Shown here one piece after another: positions 10,537 to 21,140 of a DNA stretch of 64,000 bases (positions are counted from its first letter, which is position 1; every line of letters begins with the position of its first letter). This DNA comes from Quillaja saponaria (taxonomy: Eukaryota > Streptophyta > Magnoliopsida > Fabales > Quillajaceae), in assembly GCA_029379385.1 (NCBI GenBank), contig CM055612.1, positions 8,184,001-8,248,000 on the forward strand, in the 5' to 3' direction. Under the pieces are notes generated by a model. It was not told the DNA's origin, ran no database searches, and worked only from the letters and a program-made list of their open reading frames with translations. The position numbers and the translations under genes are program-made.

Positions 10537-10796
10537 TTCAGTATGGTAATACACCTGCATCATATGACCCGGGTATGGGTTCAGGTGTGCAAGCTGAGGA
10601 AGGATTTAGCGGTGTTGATGACACACCTCCCTCAGACGATCTTGGTGACAGGGCTAATGTACCAGCTAGGCGAAACCCGGCAAGGAGGAGAAGACCACGC
10701 CCATGTGGTACAGGAGGTCATTTTTTGTATATCAGTATTTCTCGAAATCCTTATATAAGTTTTTTAATTTTTAATTTTTGTGTTTGTTACTTGTAA
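10537..10796 (+). pseudogene. Tail of a deleted plant-mobile-domain gene in MULE-1
   Basis: This segment matches the 3' end of the PMD gene of MULE-2 (19746-19914). It keeps VQAEEGFSG, RRNPARRRRPRPCGTGG and flanking residues. Upstream, MULE-1 jumps from the transposase 3' region (aataaacat, as at MULE-2 17708) straight to ctttcagtatgg, so about 2 kb of PMD gene is gone. The stop codon TAG of MULE-2 is TAT here, so the frame runs on to 10796. MULE-1 does preserve 32 bp around 10545-10576 that MULE-2 has lost, which shows MULE-1 did not derive from MULE-2 itself. Confidence 0.8.
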
Positions 10797-11855
10797 TAGG
10801 AAAAGTCTTCCTGGTTTATGTTTTAATTTAATTATACTTGTAAATTAAAATTTATAATAAAGCATGTAATAATTAGAATGAGTTAATATAAGTGTGTTCC
10901 ATTAATTTTTAAAATAATTTAATGTTTTTTATTCTTTCTAAATCATTTCAAATAAGTTTAAAATTTATATACTTTAAATTAAAAAAATTTAGTAAAACTT
11001 AATAATTTACAATATCATGAATTTTAACATTTTAAAATATCATAAACTTTAGTAAAAAAATTTATCATACATTATAGAATTAAAAAATTAACAAAAATCT
11101 TAAATTGTAAAAATACAAAATTTATAAATTTAAAAACTGTCATACACTATAAATTTAAAATTTTTCATATATTTTTAATTTCATATAATTATTATACACT
11201 TTAAAATTTCATGGAACATTTTAAACTATAAATATATAAATTAACATATACTTTATATTTAAAAGATATCATGAATTTTAAAAATATTTATGATAAATTA
11301 AAATGTATGATAAAATCTTAAATTCTAAAATTTTAAAATTATCATATATCTTAAATTTATAAAATATTTTCATATAAATTAAAAAATTAATATATATTTT
11401 AAATTTCAAAAATATCATATAATAAAACATTAAAATTAAAAATTTGCCGAATATTTACAATAAAATTTAAAAACTCATTAAACTTTTACAAAGGTCATGA
11501 TAAAAAATATTTGAAGGTTTGTATGTTTTAATATAATTATTATGTAAAATAAAATAAGCTAATTTATTAATTAATATGATTATTATCCTATATTTTAAGA
11601 AAAATTTTAAGAACTCATAAATTTTTATGAAAATTCATCAATTTTTAGTAAGGTAATGAAATTTTTTTAAGATTTATATGTTTTAATTGAATTGTTATGT
11701 GAAGTAAAACAAATTAATTATGGTGTGAAGTAAAACAAATTATTTATGATATTTGTATATTGTAATTTAATTAATATATTAATATAATTAATATATTAAT
11801 GGGAGAGGGAGAGAAATTATTTGGGGGGTGTGCGGGAGGGGGGGAAGGGAGGCTG
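10797..11855. other. MULE-1 AT-rich 3' region
   Basis: Very AT-rich, made of atttaaaat/tatcata words, no coding frame. It is colinear with MULE-2 21185-21850 and therefore belongs to the element. The third gene of MULE-2 would lie at its left side but is deleted (junction near 10882, aatgagtta|atataag). Confidence 0.7.
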
Positions 11856-12163
11856 GGAAATAGGTATGCAGGCTACCCTGCAGTGCTGCAAGGTAGCCTG
11901 CAAAATTTGTCCCCCGCGTGGCTGTAGTGGGGGACAAATTTTGGGATGAAACCGGCTTTTGAAAAGCCGGTTTCATCCTGCACTCGCGCGTCACGCGCGA
12001 GTGCGTGACCTGTGCGATGGTCCGACCTGGCACGCCAGGTCGGACCCTGAAACCGTGTTTTGAAAACACGGTTTCAACATCTACCCTCTTTTGACTATTA
12101 TGGTAAAAAATTTACCATTTTGGCCAAATGTTTTGGGACTTGGAACCTTTTGTCCAAAAGTCC
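11856..12163. repeat. MULE-1 right TIR
   Basis: Reverse complement of the left end for about 240 bp. It contains a caggctaccctgc / gcaaggtagcctg stem (11869-11900), a tttgtcccccgcg / gggggacaaa stem (11908-11942), a palindrome with ggatgaaaccggctttt-type arms (11943-11979) and an aaccgtgtttt palindrome (12050-12077). The order of the inner blocks differs from the left TIR, so the palindromic blocks have been shuffled. Confidence 0.85.
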
Positions 12164-12292
12164 GCTTTCTTTCTCAGTAAGGAAAAGCTTCAGTTAATAT
12201 GATTGGTGAATTTTATGTACGAAATTAAATCCCTGTATTTAAGTTCCTTTGCCACTTGATCACCATCATAAATCTAAAAATTCAGAAAACAA

Positions 12293-12318
<26 letters not shown>

Positions 12319-12324
<6 letters not shown>

Positions 12325-12558
12325 GCTGAGCTCAACTCAGGTGGCGAACCATTTCCAACCAAGAAAGAAGAGAAAAGGGTCCCAGCCGAAGCAGAGCCGT
12401 GGTTTAAACCCAAAAATGGAAGTGTGTTTCCTGCAAAGAGAAAATCTGTGAAGACGATGATGTTTCAATTCATTGCTGATGCTTTCATGAAGATGGTTCG
12501 ACCCAAAAATGCATCCAATTCTAACAAGTGTAACTCTGTTTGCCCTCACTCGCAATAG
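12319..12558 (+). CDS. Small basic protein, 79 aa, KR-motif family (copy B)
   Basis: Duplicate of the gene at 4660 with a single amino-acid change seen (Leu to Phe in EPWLKP/EPWFKP). The leader tract is (GA)13 here and (GA)10 in copy A. It keeps the core KNGSVFPAKRKSVKTMMFQF. MULE-1 ends 155 bp upstream of its ATG, so the original promoter upstream of gctttctttc is cut off and any expression must start in the remaining 145 bp or in the MULE-1 right TIR. MULE-2 starts about 660 bp downstream. Function unknown, as for copy A. Confidence 0.7.
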
Positions 12559-13215
12559 ATCGATTGCTGGTGATTCTGATTAATAGATTGAAGTACTAGT
12601 TTTTCTGGCTTCTGATATTTATGGGTATAGGCTTAAATTTCAGTTGAATTTTGGCAAATGGGCTTTAATTACTTTATGGAATTGTACTTATGTAGGTGAC
12701 TGAAAATAGATTTGCTCCCTTTTATTATCAATGGGGGTCTTAAATTACAGTGAATTTTTCCATATTGATGGGTGTCTTCCATACTGAGCTTTTCATTGAA
12801 AGTTTCTGCCTTCTCCAGTTCTACTACTGATGATGGGTATCTTTGTAATGATAGGGTTTTTCAAATTTGTGTTTAACTCGTTCACTAAAGTATAAATTGT
12901 GGGCTATCCTCATAAGTAAAGCAGGTTATGTTTGCGAAGTTAATTAACAGAATGTGCAATAACCCATTCCTGTAAAGTTTCAAGTTTCAACACCCTAAGC
13001 AGAACTGATGACAACGATTGAAACAGAGTATTTGCTGAAACTGGCAGATAAAAAATTTGATTGTATGGCATAATTCGGAATGAAGGGGACGGACAAATGA
13101 AAAAGTAAAAACAAATGGGTAAAGGGAAAGAATGTGGCTTTCAGATCAGCAAGATTTCATTGGTAGTCTAGTATACAGAAGGGAAAGTGGAGCCAATGAA
13201 GGAGACTTGCTTGAC

Positions 13216-13604
13216 GGAATTTTGGACAGGGTCCAAAATTTATCATTTTTGTACAAAATGAGAATTTTTTTAGTTTAATAGCCAGAATGGGGTAAAGTGT
13301 AAAACCGTGTTTTCAAAACACGGTTTCTGGGTCAGACCTGGTGTGCCAGGTCACGGAATTGCCCATATCACGCACTTGTGCGTGGCGCGCTAGTGGAGGG
13401 TGAAACCGACTTTTGTAAAGCCGGTTTCACCCTGATTTTGTCCCCCCGCAGGACCCGCTGGACAGGCCCTGGGGGACAGTATTTTGTCTGAAATCGGCTT
13501 TTGTAAAGCCGGTTTCAGACTTTGTACCCTACGCGTTGCAAGGTAGCTTTACAGGCCACCCTGTATCGCTAGGCAGCAAGGCTGCCTAGCGATCACGTCC
13601 CGCT
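13216..13604. repeat. MULE-2 left TIR with palindromes
   Basis: Pairs with 21900-22254. Palindromes: aaaccgtgtttt arms (13302-13326), a gaccggt-type gacctgg/ccaggtc pair near 13334-13351, a ggtgaaacc / ggtttcacc block, a tgtctgaaa / tttcagac block, and a stem with 13-bp arms atcgctaggcagc (13565-13593). MULE-2 carries both the gtgaaacc and the ctgaaacc block; MULE-1 has one on each side. Confidence 0.85.
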
Positions 13605-13638
13605 GGGCGACCCCCCCCCAATAATCACCCCCCTCGTT

Positions 13639-13657
13639 CCCCCCCCCCCCCCCCCCC
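13639..13657. repeat. Run of 19 C
   Basis: An uninterrupted poly-C run just inside the left TIR; MULE-1 has 11 C in the same place. The matching right-hand region carries G-rich runs near 21860-21875. Such a tract can form an i-motif on one strand and a G-quadruplex on the other. It is also prone to length error in sequencing. Confidence 0.9.
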
Positions 13658-14085
13658 AAAAAAAACCTGAGTGTCTTCTCCTCTACTGAGGCAGAGGAAA
13701 AGACACTCCTCATCACCACCTTCATTCCTCATCACTTCATTTATTTTCTCAATATTTTCACGTTCTTCTGATCTCCTCATATTTATTTACAAGTAAAATC
13801 TTGGTAAGTTATACAAATTTTAATTTAAAAAATTATTATTATTATTATTAAATAAATTAAATTATTTTCTTATTGAAAAATTTATTACGTATATTATTTA
13901 ATTTTTTATGTATACTATTTAATTTATATTATTTATTATAATTAGTAATATTTACTTATTAATTATTTAAATTACGTATACTATTAATTTTTTTTAAATA
14001 AAATATAAATAGAAATTATATAAACTATTTAATGTTACACGATATATATGTTTTGTTATTCTAAGTTTATTTATGTTTTTTTTAG

Positions 14086-14145
14086 GATTATTGTTGAAAT
14101 CACGTTGCCGGTGTTGATATTTTTTGCTCATTTGCTTCTTACCTG
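14086..14145 (+). other. MULE-2 non-coding 5'-leader exon (60 bp)
   Basis: Acceptor tttttag|gatt and donor acctg|gtaagt bound a 60-bp segment almost identical to 6839-6898 of MULE-1. The first leader exon ends near 13803 at cttg|gtaagt. Introns on both sides (13804-14085 and from 14146) are AT-rich. Confidence 0.6.
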
Positions 14146-15067
14146 GTAAGTCATAAAATTGTATTTATTTTGTAGAAAGTTGTACTTATTATTATTGTAT
14201 GCATATACCTATATTTGCAGTAGTTTTATATTATAATTGTTGAAATATTAATTTTTATTATTTGTTATAATTAAAAATTTGTTGTAATTGTAATTTTTAT
14301 GATAATTGTAATTTTTATGATAATTGCAATAATTAGTATATTTATGATATGATAAATTATTAACTTTTTAATTCGCATATTAATAAATAATATTTATAAG
14401 TTTAAAATAGTAATTATGTGACACTTAATTAAATTAGTAATTTTGTGACGTTTAAATTAGTTAGTAATTTTGTTTGCCTTAAAATAATAATTTAATGAGT
14501 TTTGAAATAAATAATAATTTTTGTATTTGTATGTTTTAATGTAATTAATATATTTATTAGTAAGTTTGATAGTTTTAAATTATTTAGTAATTTTGATAGT
14601 TTTAAATTAATTAATATATTTTAAACGAAAATAAAAATTATTTAATTCATAATAATTATGGTAAATAGATTTTTTCTATTTGTATGATTTAATGTAATTA
14701 ATTTATAGATATTATTTTTATGTTTTAATATGTAATGAGATTTTTTATTATTTAATTAATTCATAATAGGAAAAATAAATATTTATAATTAACTTAAAGA
14801 TGAAACCATAATATTTGAATATAATTAATTTAAAATATACATTATAAGTAATAAATTTGTGTTGTTTGAATTAATTAGTAATTTGGATAATTTTAAATTG
14901 GATTAATTGTGATGTTTGAATTAATTAGTAATTTGGGTATTATAATTTGAATAATTTATTATTATTAGTAGTCTATAGCTAATCTATGAAAATACTGTGA
15001 ATTCATTCACAATATAAGGAGGAAATTTCATAATATTTTAAAACATTTTGAAGGTGCAAGTTTGATA

Positions 15068-17567
15068 ATGGAAGAAGTTGAAATTATGTGTTACATTAAT
15101 GGTGAGATGCGTACTGGTTCGAACGGGCTTGAATACGATTCAGGTCCCGTTAAGTGCATTCGTGCACCCAAGCGTATTAAGTATGCAGAGTTTCATGCTC
15201 CTTTATGCAAGTCCTTAAAGGTTGATAGAAGAAGAGAGTACCTAACTATAATTTGTCGATGTCCAAGTACTATTAATAATTCAACCCACTATAGTCCAGT
15301 TGCAGTAGCTGATGATGAGGACTTGTACAGCATGTTACAGCATGCCAGTGCGCAAGGCCCTGGATTTAGTTTAGAGATTTATTTACATAGGCATGCACTT
15401 CATGATGAGTCTATGTCTCGTGTTCAGAGTCACGACACACTTGATCTGAATCCTGAAAACATATTCATGGAATCCCCCACCAGTAGGCGGCAATACGATC
15501 AGCTCAGTTCTCATGTTGCAGGAGAAGCATCAACATCTCTTAGGCCGCATTCACCGATGAATTACTTAGAATCGCCTGAAGAAGATATTGGCGATGGACA
15601 AGATATCCCTGATTTGAACGTTGATACTCATTTTAACATTGAAGTGGATGATAATGATATTATCGAGGCTCCTGAAGAAGATTTATTTGCCAAATATGTT
15701 CTGAATCCCTTTTACACGGATGTGAACATTGCCAGGGCACGTGCAGTAAACCCTGTTATTGTTCCAAATGCACAATGGGAGTTGCATAATGAATTTTACA
15801 ATGGCATGTTGTTCAGCACGAAGGCCGAGTTAAAAAAATACTATTAAATACTGGCACATTATGAACCACGTGGCTTTCATAGTCGTTGAGTCCAAAAAGG
15901 TCACATGGGATATAAGGTGCAAGCTCTACGAACATGGTTGCAAGTGGAGGTTGTGAGGATATTTTAGTAAAAGATTTGAAAATTTTCAGATTACGAAATT
16001 GGATGTTGCTCACAGCTGTGTTTATAGTGGAATGACTCAGGATCATTATAATCTGGACAAGGGGATCATTGCTGAATATATCAAAAATACTATCAATAAA
16101 GACCCAACTACACCAGGAGTTGTGTTGCTTACAATGATAAAAGATCACTTCCATTATAGTCCAAGTTTGAGCAAAATATTCAGAGCGAAGAAGAAAGCAA
16201 TAAATCTTGTGTTTAGTAGTTGGGAGGAATCCTACAATGAGCTTCCTAGATTTTTAAATGCATTTCGTGTCTCCAATCCCGGCACGCGGTTCGAATGGAA
16301 AGCGAACCCAACTAATAATCCTGGACAAGTTATTTTCCAACGAGTATTCTAGGCTTTTGGGCCATCTATCAAGGCCTTCTATCATTGTAGACCAGTTCTT
16401 CAGATAGACGGCACATTCCTATGTGGAAAGTACACGGGAAAATTGTTGGTTGCAACTGGTGTTGATGGTAATAATAGTTTAGTTCCAGTTGCATTTGTAG
16501 TTGTTGAGGAGGAGAACACAGATAGTTAGGGATGGTTTTTAACTTTGATTCGCATGCATGTAACGCAACCGGTGGGTATTTGCTTAATATCTGATCATCA
16601 TGCCGGAATAATTGCTGCTGCTTTAGATCCTCGGAATGGCTGGACTGAGCCTTATGGTTATCATCGCTTTTGTATTAGGCATATTGCAAGCACCTTTCAT
16701 AAGACCCATAAGAATATGAAAGCAAAGAATCTCCTCATCCACATTGCGAGTCAAACTCAAAAACGCAAATTCGATAAATATTTCAAGAAGTTTGTTCGTT
16801 TGGACTCTGAGTATGCTGCATGGATTGGTAGAATTTCTTTGGAGCAGTGGGCATTGGCACATGACGGAGGTCACCGCTTTGACTTCATGACCACAAACTT
16901 AGGTGAGTGCATGAACAATGTCTTGAAGGGAGCGCGATAAGTCCCAATCACTGCACTGGTGCGGTTGATATTTTACCGGTGTGTTAAATATTTCGTGGAA
17001 CATCGGGGGTACATTAATGCTCAGCTAAATGCTGGCAATCAATACATAACCGACACTATAGAAAAAATCCAAAATTGGGCAGAGAGAGCAAGTGGACACT
17101 AGTTAAGACAGTTTCATACCAGTTTGGGGATCATTGAAATAAAGACTCAATTTCGTGGATGGCAAGCCCGAAAGGGCGGCAACCAGCATACTGTGCGTTT
17201 AAATGAAAAAACTTGCACATGTAACAAACCCCAGCAATACATTCTCCCATGCTCACATGTTATAACAGCTTGTGCAAGCATGCATCTGAACTATAACGAC
17301 TTTATTGGGGAGTGGTATAAACTGAGAAATCAGGAGCTTGTATACACTCCACAATTCAACCCAGTGATGCACGATGACTATTGGCTGGAATTCCAATTCC
17401 CTCATGTGGTTTCCGACATGTTTAAATTGCGAAAGAAGGGTAGGCCGAAAACACATCGAATTCATAATAAGATGGACATTACAGAGTCCTCGAGGCAACA
17501 TAGGTGTGGTTTATGTAGGCAGGAGGGACACAATCGTAAAAATTGTCCTAACATTACACGATCTTAA
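15068..17567 (+). pseudogene. MULE transposase, inactivated
   Basis: Aligned codon by codon with the MULE-1 transposase it has one extra A in the A-run at 15834-15840 (frameshift) and five nonsense codons: TGA 15954-15956, TAG 16350-16352, TAG 16527-16529, TAA 16938-16940 and TAG 17100-17102. Each is a single-base change from the MULE-1 codon. The SWIM finger and a complete C-terminal knuckle (CGLCRQEGHNRKNC) survive. The DDE region is present but split by stops. It cannot make transposase; MULE-2 would need a related source such as MULE-1. Confidence 0.92.
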
Positions 17568-17863
17568 AAGACAAGTTCTATTATCGCATTGTTTACTTTA
17601 ATGTAAATGTAAGAGTTTTCCTATTTATGTATTTGTTTCTAGTTTTTTATTATGTAGATATTAAGCATTATGTTCCCCACATGTCATGTAAAATAATTTT
17701 GAAATTAATAAACATTATTGTCGTGTATTATTGTAATATTATTAAGAATTTTTCAAGGATTTTCCATTTTATCTAAATCTTTTCCGATTACATTAAATCG
17801 TAACATTATTGTTTTGTATGCATATTAACATTATATTTGATTTTTCTTTTGTTATGCAGATTC

Positions 17864-19914
17864 ATGGATCCCGTTGCCCCAATAGATGTTTCAGTCCTTA
17901 GACTATACGATAGCCATCGATCCGTTAGAGTTTTCGCGGATCACGAGGTATGTAAATAACAAATCGATTTACCTTTAATTTTTCAATTTCATTTTATTAG
18001 AGAAAATGTTCTTACTAATATGTTTTTAAAATTTTAGAGCGAGACCTATGTCCTTAGATGCTGTCGGAGGGAGGCGGTGTTCGGCCGGGATATTCTTAAT
18101 AATATTAATAATATTAATCCTCGTGTATTGGAGTACATGACCATGGTAGGTTTTGGCGGTGTGATCAGGGTGGGGTTTATTTCGCTTGATTGGCACCTTG
18201 TGACAGCTTTAGTCGAGCGATGGAGGCCGGAGACTCACACATTTCATCTGCCGCACGATGAGGCCACCATTACACTACAGGATGTTAGTATTCTGTTTGG
18301 TTTACCTGTTGACGGTGAGCCTGTCTCTGGCCTAGTTGGTGCTGACGTCGCAACTGAATGCCAGTGATTATTGGGAGTTGTGCCCCCTGCTACAGCCGTT
18401 AAGGGTAACACATTAAAAATGAGCTGGTTAGGATTGACATTTTAGAATTTTCCAGCCGATGGTGATGACATTACAGCGCAGAGATATGCACGAGCTTATA
18501 TATTACAGCTGATGGGTGGATTGTTATTCACCAGTAAGACAAGTACACATGTGCACATTTGTTTCATATCTCTGCTGGAAAACCTATATGTCGCAGGACA
18601 GTACAATTGGGGCAGTGCCTCCCTGGCATGGTTGTACATGGAGATGTGTCATGCCACTCACCTTGATGCTTCTGAAATTGCTGGATCTTTGATATTACTC
18701 CAGGTATGGGCATGGGAGAGACTACCCTTTCTCATACCGAGGAGGGAGACAGACATTCCGTGGGATAATCTTTGTCCTTTAGGCACGAGGTTTGTAAAAT
18801 TATTAGTTTTATGCATTTGCTTATAATGTGTGGTACGTAAATAACTTGTAATTTACATTTTTAATTACTTGCAGGTGGAGAGTAAAGTTCAAAGTAACTC
18901 AAATCGGCCATAATGTGGTGTCTTGGTATAGGGAGATGCTGGACAGGATGTCAGCAGACCAAGTAATTACAAGTGTATCTTATATCTATGTATCATTTAA
19001 CATAATCATGTTTTAGTGTTTTATTTATTATAACATTGACACTGTTTTTGGATTGCAGTTCATATCATTACCTTACATTGATGATGAGCTGAGACACCTG
19101 ATACCAGAATATTGTTATCGAGACCAGCATATTTGGGGTGCTAAAGTACCCTTAATATGTTTTCATATTGTTGAGTATCAGAAAGTTGATAGGGTAATGC
19201 ATCAGTTTGGATATCAGCAACCTATACCAGAAAACCCTACTGACATTAAGGCCGATCAAACCTTGCACAAATTTGATCTTTGGGGACGGGGCGTCATAGA
19301 CTATCGTTGGCTACATACTAACCACATAGCCATTTGGGGCATGAGATACAATCTGGTCCAGATATGTGATGTTCTGGGAGTTGCACATGGTCATGCTGCT
19401 CATACAACCGAGTACAATAAATGGTATAGACGTATCAGTAGGAGATATCTTACACGAGTTGGTCTTATCCATGCTGATCCAGCTCCTTCCCATTCTATTC
19501 GTTCGACATCATCATCATCATTGTCATCACAACGTCGCAGACGCAGTAGAACTGATGTCCCTGGACCGTCGGTTGCTTATGGACATGTTGATGCTAAGGT
19601 CCGACCATCAGATGTGTATATTCGATCTCCAGCACATATGTCTCCACCTCCTTATATGGCCAGTAGTTCATCTATGTATCATCAGCTTATGCCGAACTTT
19701 GCACAGCAATCAAGCGAGGTTTTTAACTCTCCCATACCGCAAGTGCCATACTTTCAGTATGGGTTCAGGTATGCAAGCTGAGGAAGGATTTAGCGGTGCT
19801 GATGACATACCTCTCTCAGAAGATCTTGGTGACAGGGCTGATGTACCACCTAGGCGAAACCCGGCAAGGAGGAGAAGACCACGCCCATGTGGTACAGGGG
19901 GTCATTTTTTGTAG
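17864..19914 (+). pseudogene. Plant mobile domain (PMD, aminotransferase-like) gene, four exons, inactivated
   Basis: Exons read as 17864-17947, 18038-18789, 18875-18962 and 19059 onward, all with GT-AG introns and frames that join. The protein contains VLEYMTMVGFGGVIRVGFIS, then VERWRPETHTFHLP, then TLQDVSILFGLPVDG, then NWGSASLAWLY, WAWERLPFLIP and WGAKVPLICFHIVEYQKVDR. This is the pattern of the PMD family, known in MAIN/MAIL proteins (genome stability and silencing) and in plant transposons. Lesions: TGA at 18365-18367, TAG at 18443-18445, and a 32-bp deletion at about 19760 between tatgg repeats that shifts the frame of the basic tail RRNPARRRRPRPCGTGG. It follows the transposase by about 300 bp in the same direction. 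A role in protecting or regulating the element is inference. Confidence 0.85.
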
Positions 19915-20066
19915 ACCAGTATTTCCCGAAATCCTTATATAAGTTTTTTAATTTTTAATTTTTGTGTTTGTTACTTGTAATAGGAAGAGTATTCCTGGTT
20001 TATGTTTTAATTTAGTTATACTTGTAAATTAGAATTTACTTCTGAATAGACAAGTAGGGGTCTGCC

Positions 20067-20097
20067 AAAATTTACACCACTTCAAGGTGTAAATTTT
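20067..20097. other. Perfect 12-bp stem-loop between PMD gene and third gene
   Basis: aaaatttacacc (20067-20078) pairs perfectly with ggtgtaaatttt (20086-20097) across a 7-base loop, and the flanks tagacaa / ttgtcta extend the symmetry. It lies 150 bp after the PMD stop and 325 bp before the next TATA box. MULE-1 has lost this stretch. It may help 3'-end formation or be a small foldback insertion. Confidence 0.7.
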
Positions 20098-20421
20098 CAA
20101 TTGTCTAATAATTATTATTATGTTTTTAAATACTGAAATTATTACATAAATATTCAAGTATTGTTTTAATAAACATACATGCTAGTATTTATTATAATGA
20201 GGCATGTAATAATTAGAATGAGTTATGCAATCTTTTCATGAAATGATTACTTGTTCACGTATTTTCAATTATAAAGCATTTAAACAGTAAATGGACAGGC
20301 TTACATCACTTTACGTGTGAACAAACATGCTGATATTACTTTACACTCACGCATTAAATCTTTGACTACTTCAGTATATATTCAAGTGACATTATTTTGA
20401 CGATAACAAGAAATATTTGAT

Positions 20422-20431
20422 TATATAAATA
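20422..20431 (+). promoter_or_regulatory. TATA box of the third MULE-2 gene
   Basis: tatataaata lies 74 bp before the ATG at 20505, a normal plant TATA-leader spacing, with no ATG between. This indicates the third gene is transcribed separately from the transposase and PMD genes. Confidence 0.65.
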
Positions 20432-20504
20432 GAATTGTTCTTCAGAGTTGAAAACATCAAACAACCGTTTCTTATTAGAAACTCACACTCGATAACAAGA
20501 AAAA

Positions 20505-20993
20505 ATGCCAAGACAACCCTACTCACATTGTGGCTGTCATGGACGTTGTGGTGGTCACAGATCATCAACTAGAACCAGACCTAAGCCATCAACACCGAGA
20601 CAACGTCTTCATCATGGAGACAAGTATACCGATCCGAATGATGTTACATGGTATGGATCGAAAAGAGAGTTTCAATGCGTCCTTATATATTCTACTAATA
20701 GTCGAAATATTGTCGATCATATAATGGTCAGACCAGTTACTAATGTCTCACAAGAAAATTGGGTAGTTTGGGCTAAGGAACCTGAGTACATTAGATGGTG
20801 GGAGATAAGGTGTGAGATGGAATCATATTGTAGATTACACAGGCTGTCAGTCCTAAAAGCGATATCTGCAACATTACCTCGTTCAACTCAAGGTGAAATA
20901 GCTCAGGTGATTGAAAAACTAAAGTCTAAAATTAACCAGATGAATCGAAGACTAGATAAGTATCATGCCTGGCATGAGGCGGCTGCTCGGTAA
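20505..20993 (+). CDS. Unrecognised third MULE-2 gene, 162 aa plus lost acidic tail
   Basis: I do not recognise the family. The start is the first ATG after the TATA box at 20422. Residues 8-18 are rich in Cys and His (HCGCHGRCGGH), residues 20-36 are Ser/Thr/Arg/Pro-rich, the middle is Trp-rich (NWVVWAKEPEYIRWWEI, about 93-109), and residues 130-160 can form a coiled coil (EIAQVIEKLKSKINQMNRRL). A TAA at 20991-20993 ends it, but the frame continues for 48 codons to a TAA at 21138-21140 with an acidic tail (YESDDNLSDYPDTDCDVDF), so the original protein was probably about 211 aa and the TAA a nonsense change. MULE-1 lacks the gene. Being inside the element, it is probably an accessory transposition protein (DNA-binding or regulatory); that is inference. 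Confidence 0.65.
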   Translation: MPRQPYSHCGCHGRCGGHRSSTRTRPKPSTPRQRLHHGDKYTDPNDVTWYGSKREFQCVLIYSTNSRNIVDHIMVRPVTNVSQENWVVWAKEPEYIRWWEIRCEMESYCRLHRLSVLKAISATLPRSTQGEIAQVIEKLKSKINQMNRRLDKYHAWHEAAAR

Positions 20994-21140
20994 GACGAGT
21001 TAAGAACTCCGACGATGATGGAAGTTGAAATTGATGCACAATATGAGAGCGATGATAACCTGTCTGACTACCCTGACACTGATTGTGATGTTGATTTCGT
21101 TCATAATTTTCTTCCATCGACTTTGCCAGCTTGTTGTTAA

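Larger units (their letters stand above)
6098..12163 (+). mobile_element. MULE-1: Mutator-like element with intact transposase frame, 6.07 kb
   Basis: Long terminal inverted repeats (starting gggtttttggac on the left and ggacttttggac on the reverse of the right end) are flanked by gctttctttc at 6088-6097 and 12164-12173. The duplication can be read as 9 or 10 bp, within the range known for Mutator-like elements. In order the element holds a palindrome-rich left TIR, a TATA box and non-coding leader exons, an 832-codon transposase, the tail of a deleted plant-mobile-domain gene, about 1 kb of AT-rich DNA and the right TIR. Compared with MULE-2 it lacks most of the PMD gene and all of the third gene. 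It is the youngest insertion of the local cluster because it sits inside duplicate copy B. Confidence 0.93.
5946..13604. repeat. Tandem segmental duplication, copy B, split by MULE-1
   Basis: Copy B resumes at atatagttaaaaacg (5946), follows copy A to gctttctttc (6088-6097), is interrupted by MULE-1, and continues after the repeated gctttctttc (12164-12173) to 13604, where full MULE-2 carries on. Removing MULE-1 and one target copy restores colinearity with copy A. Confidence 0.9.
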
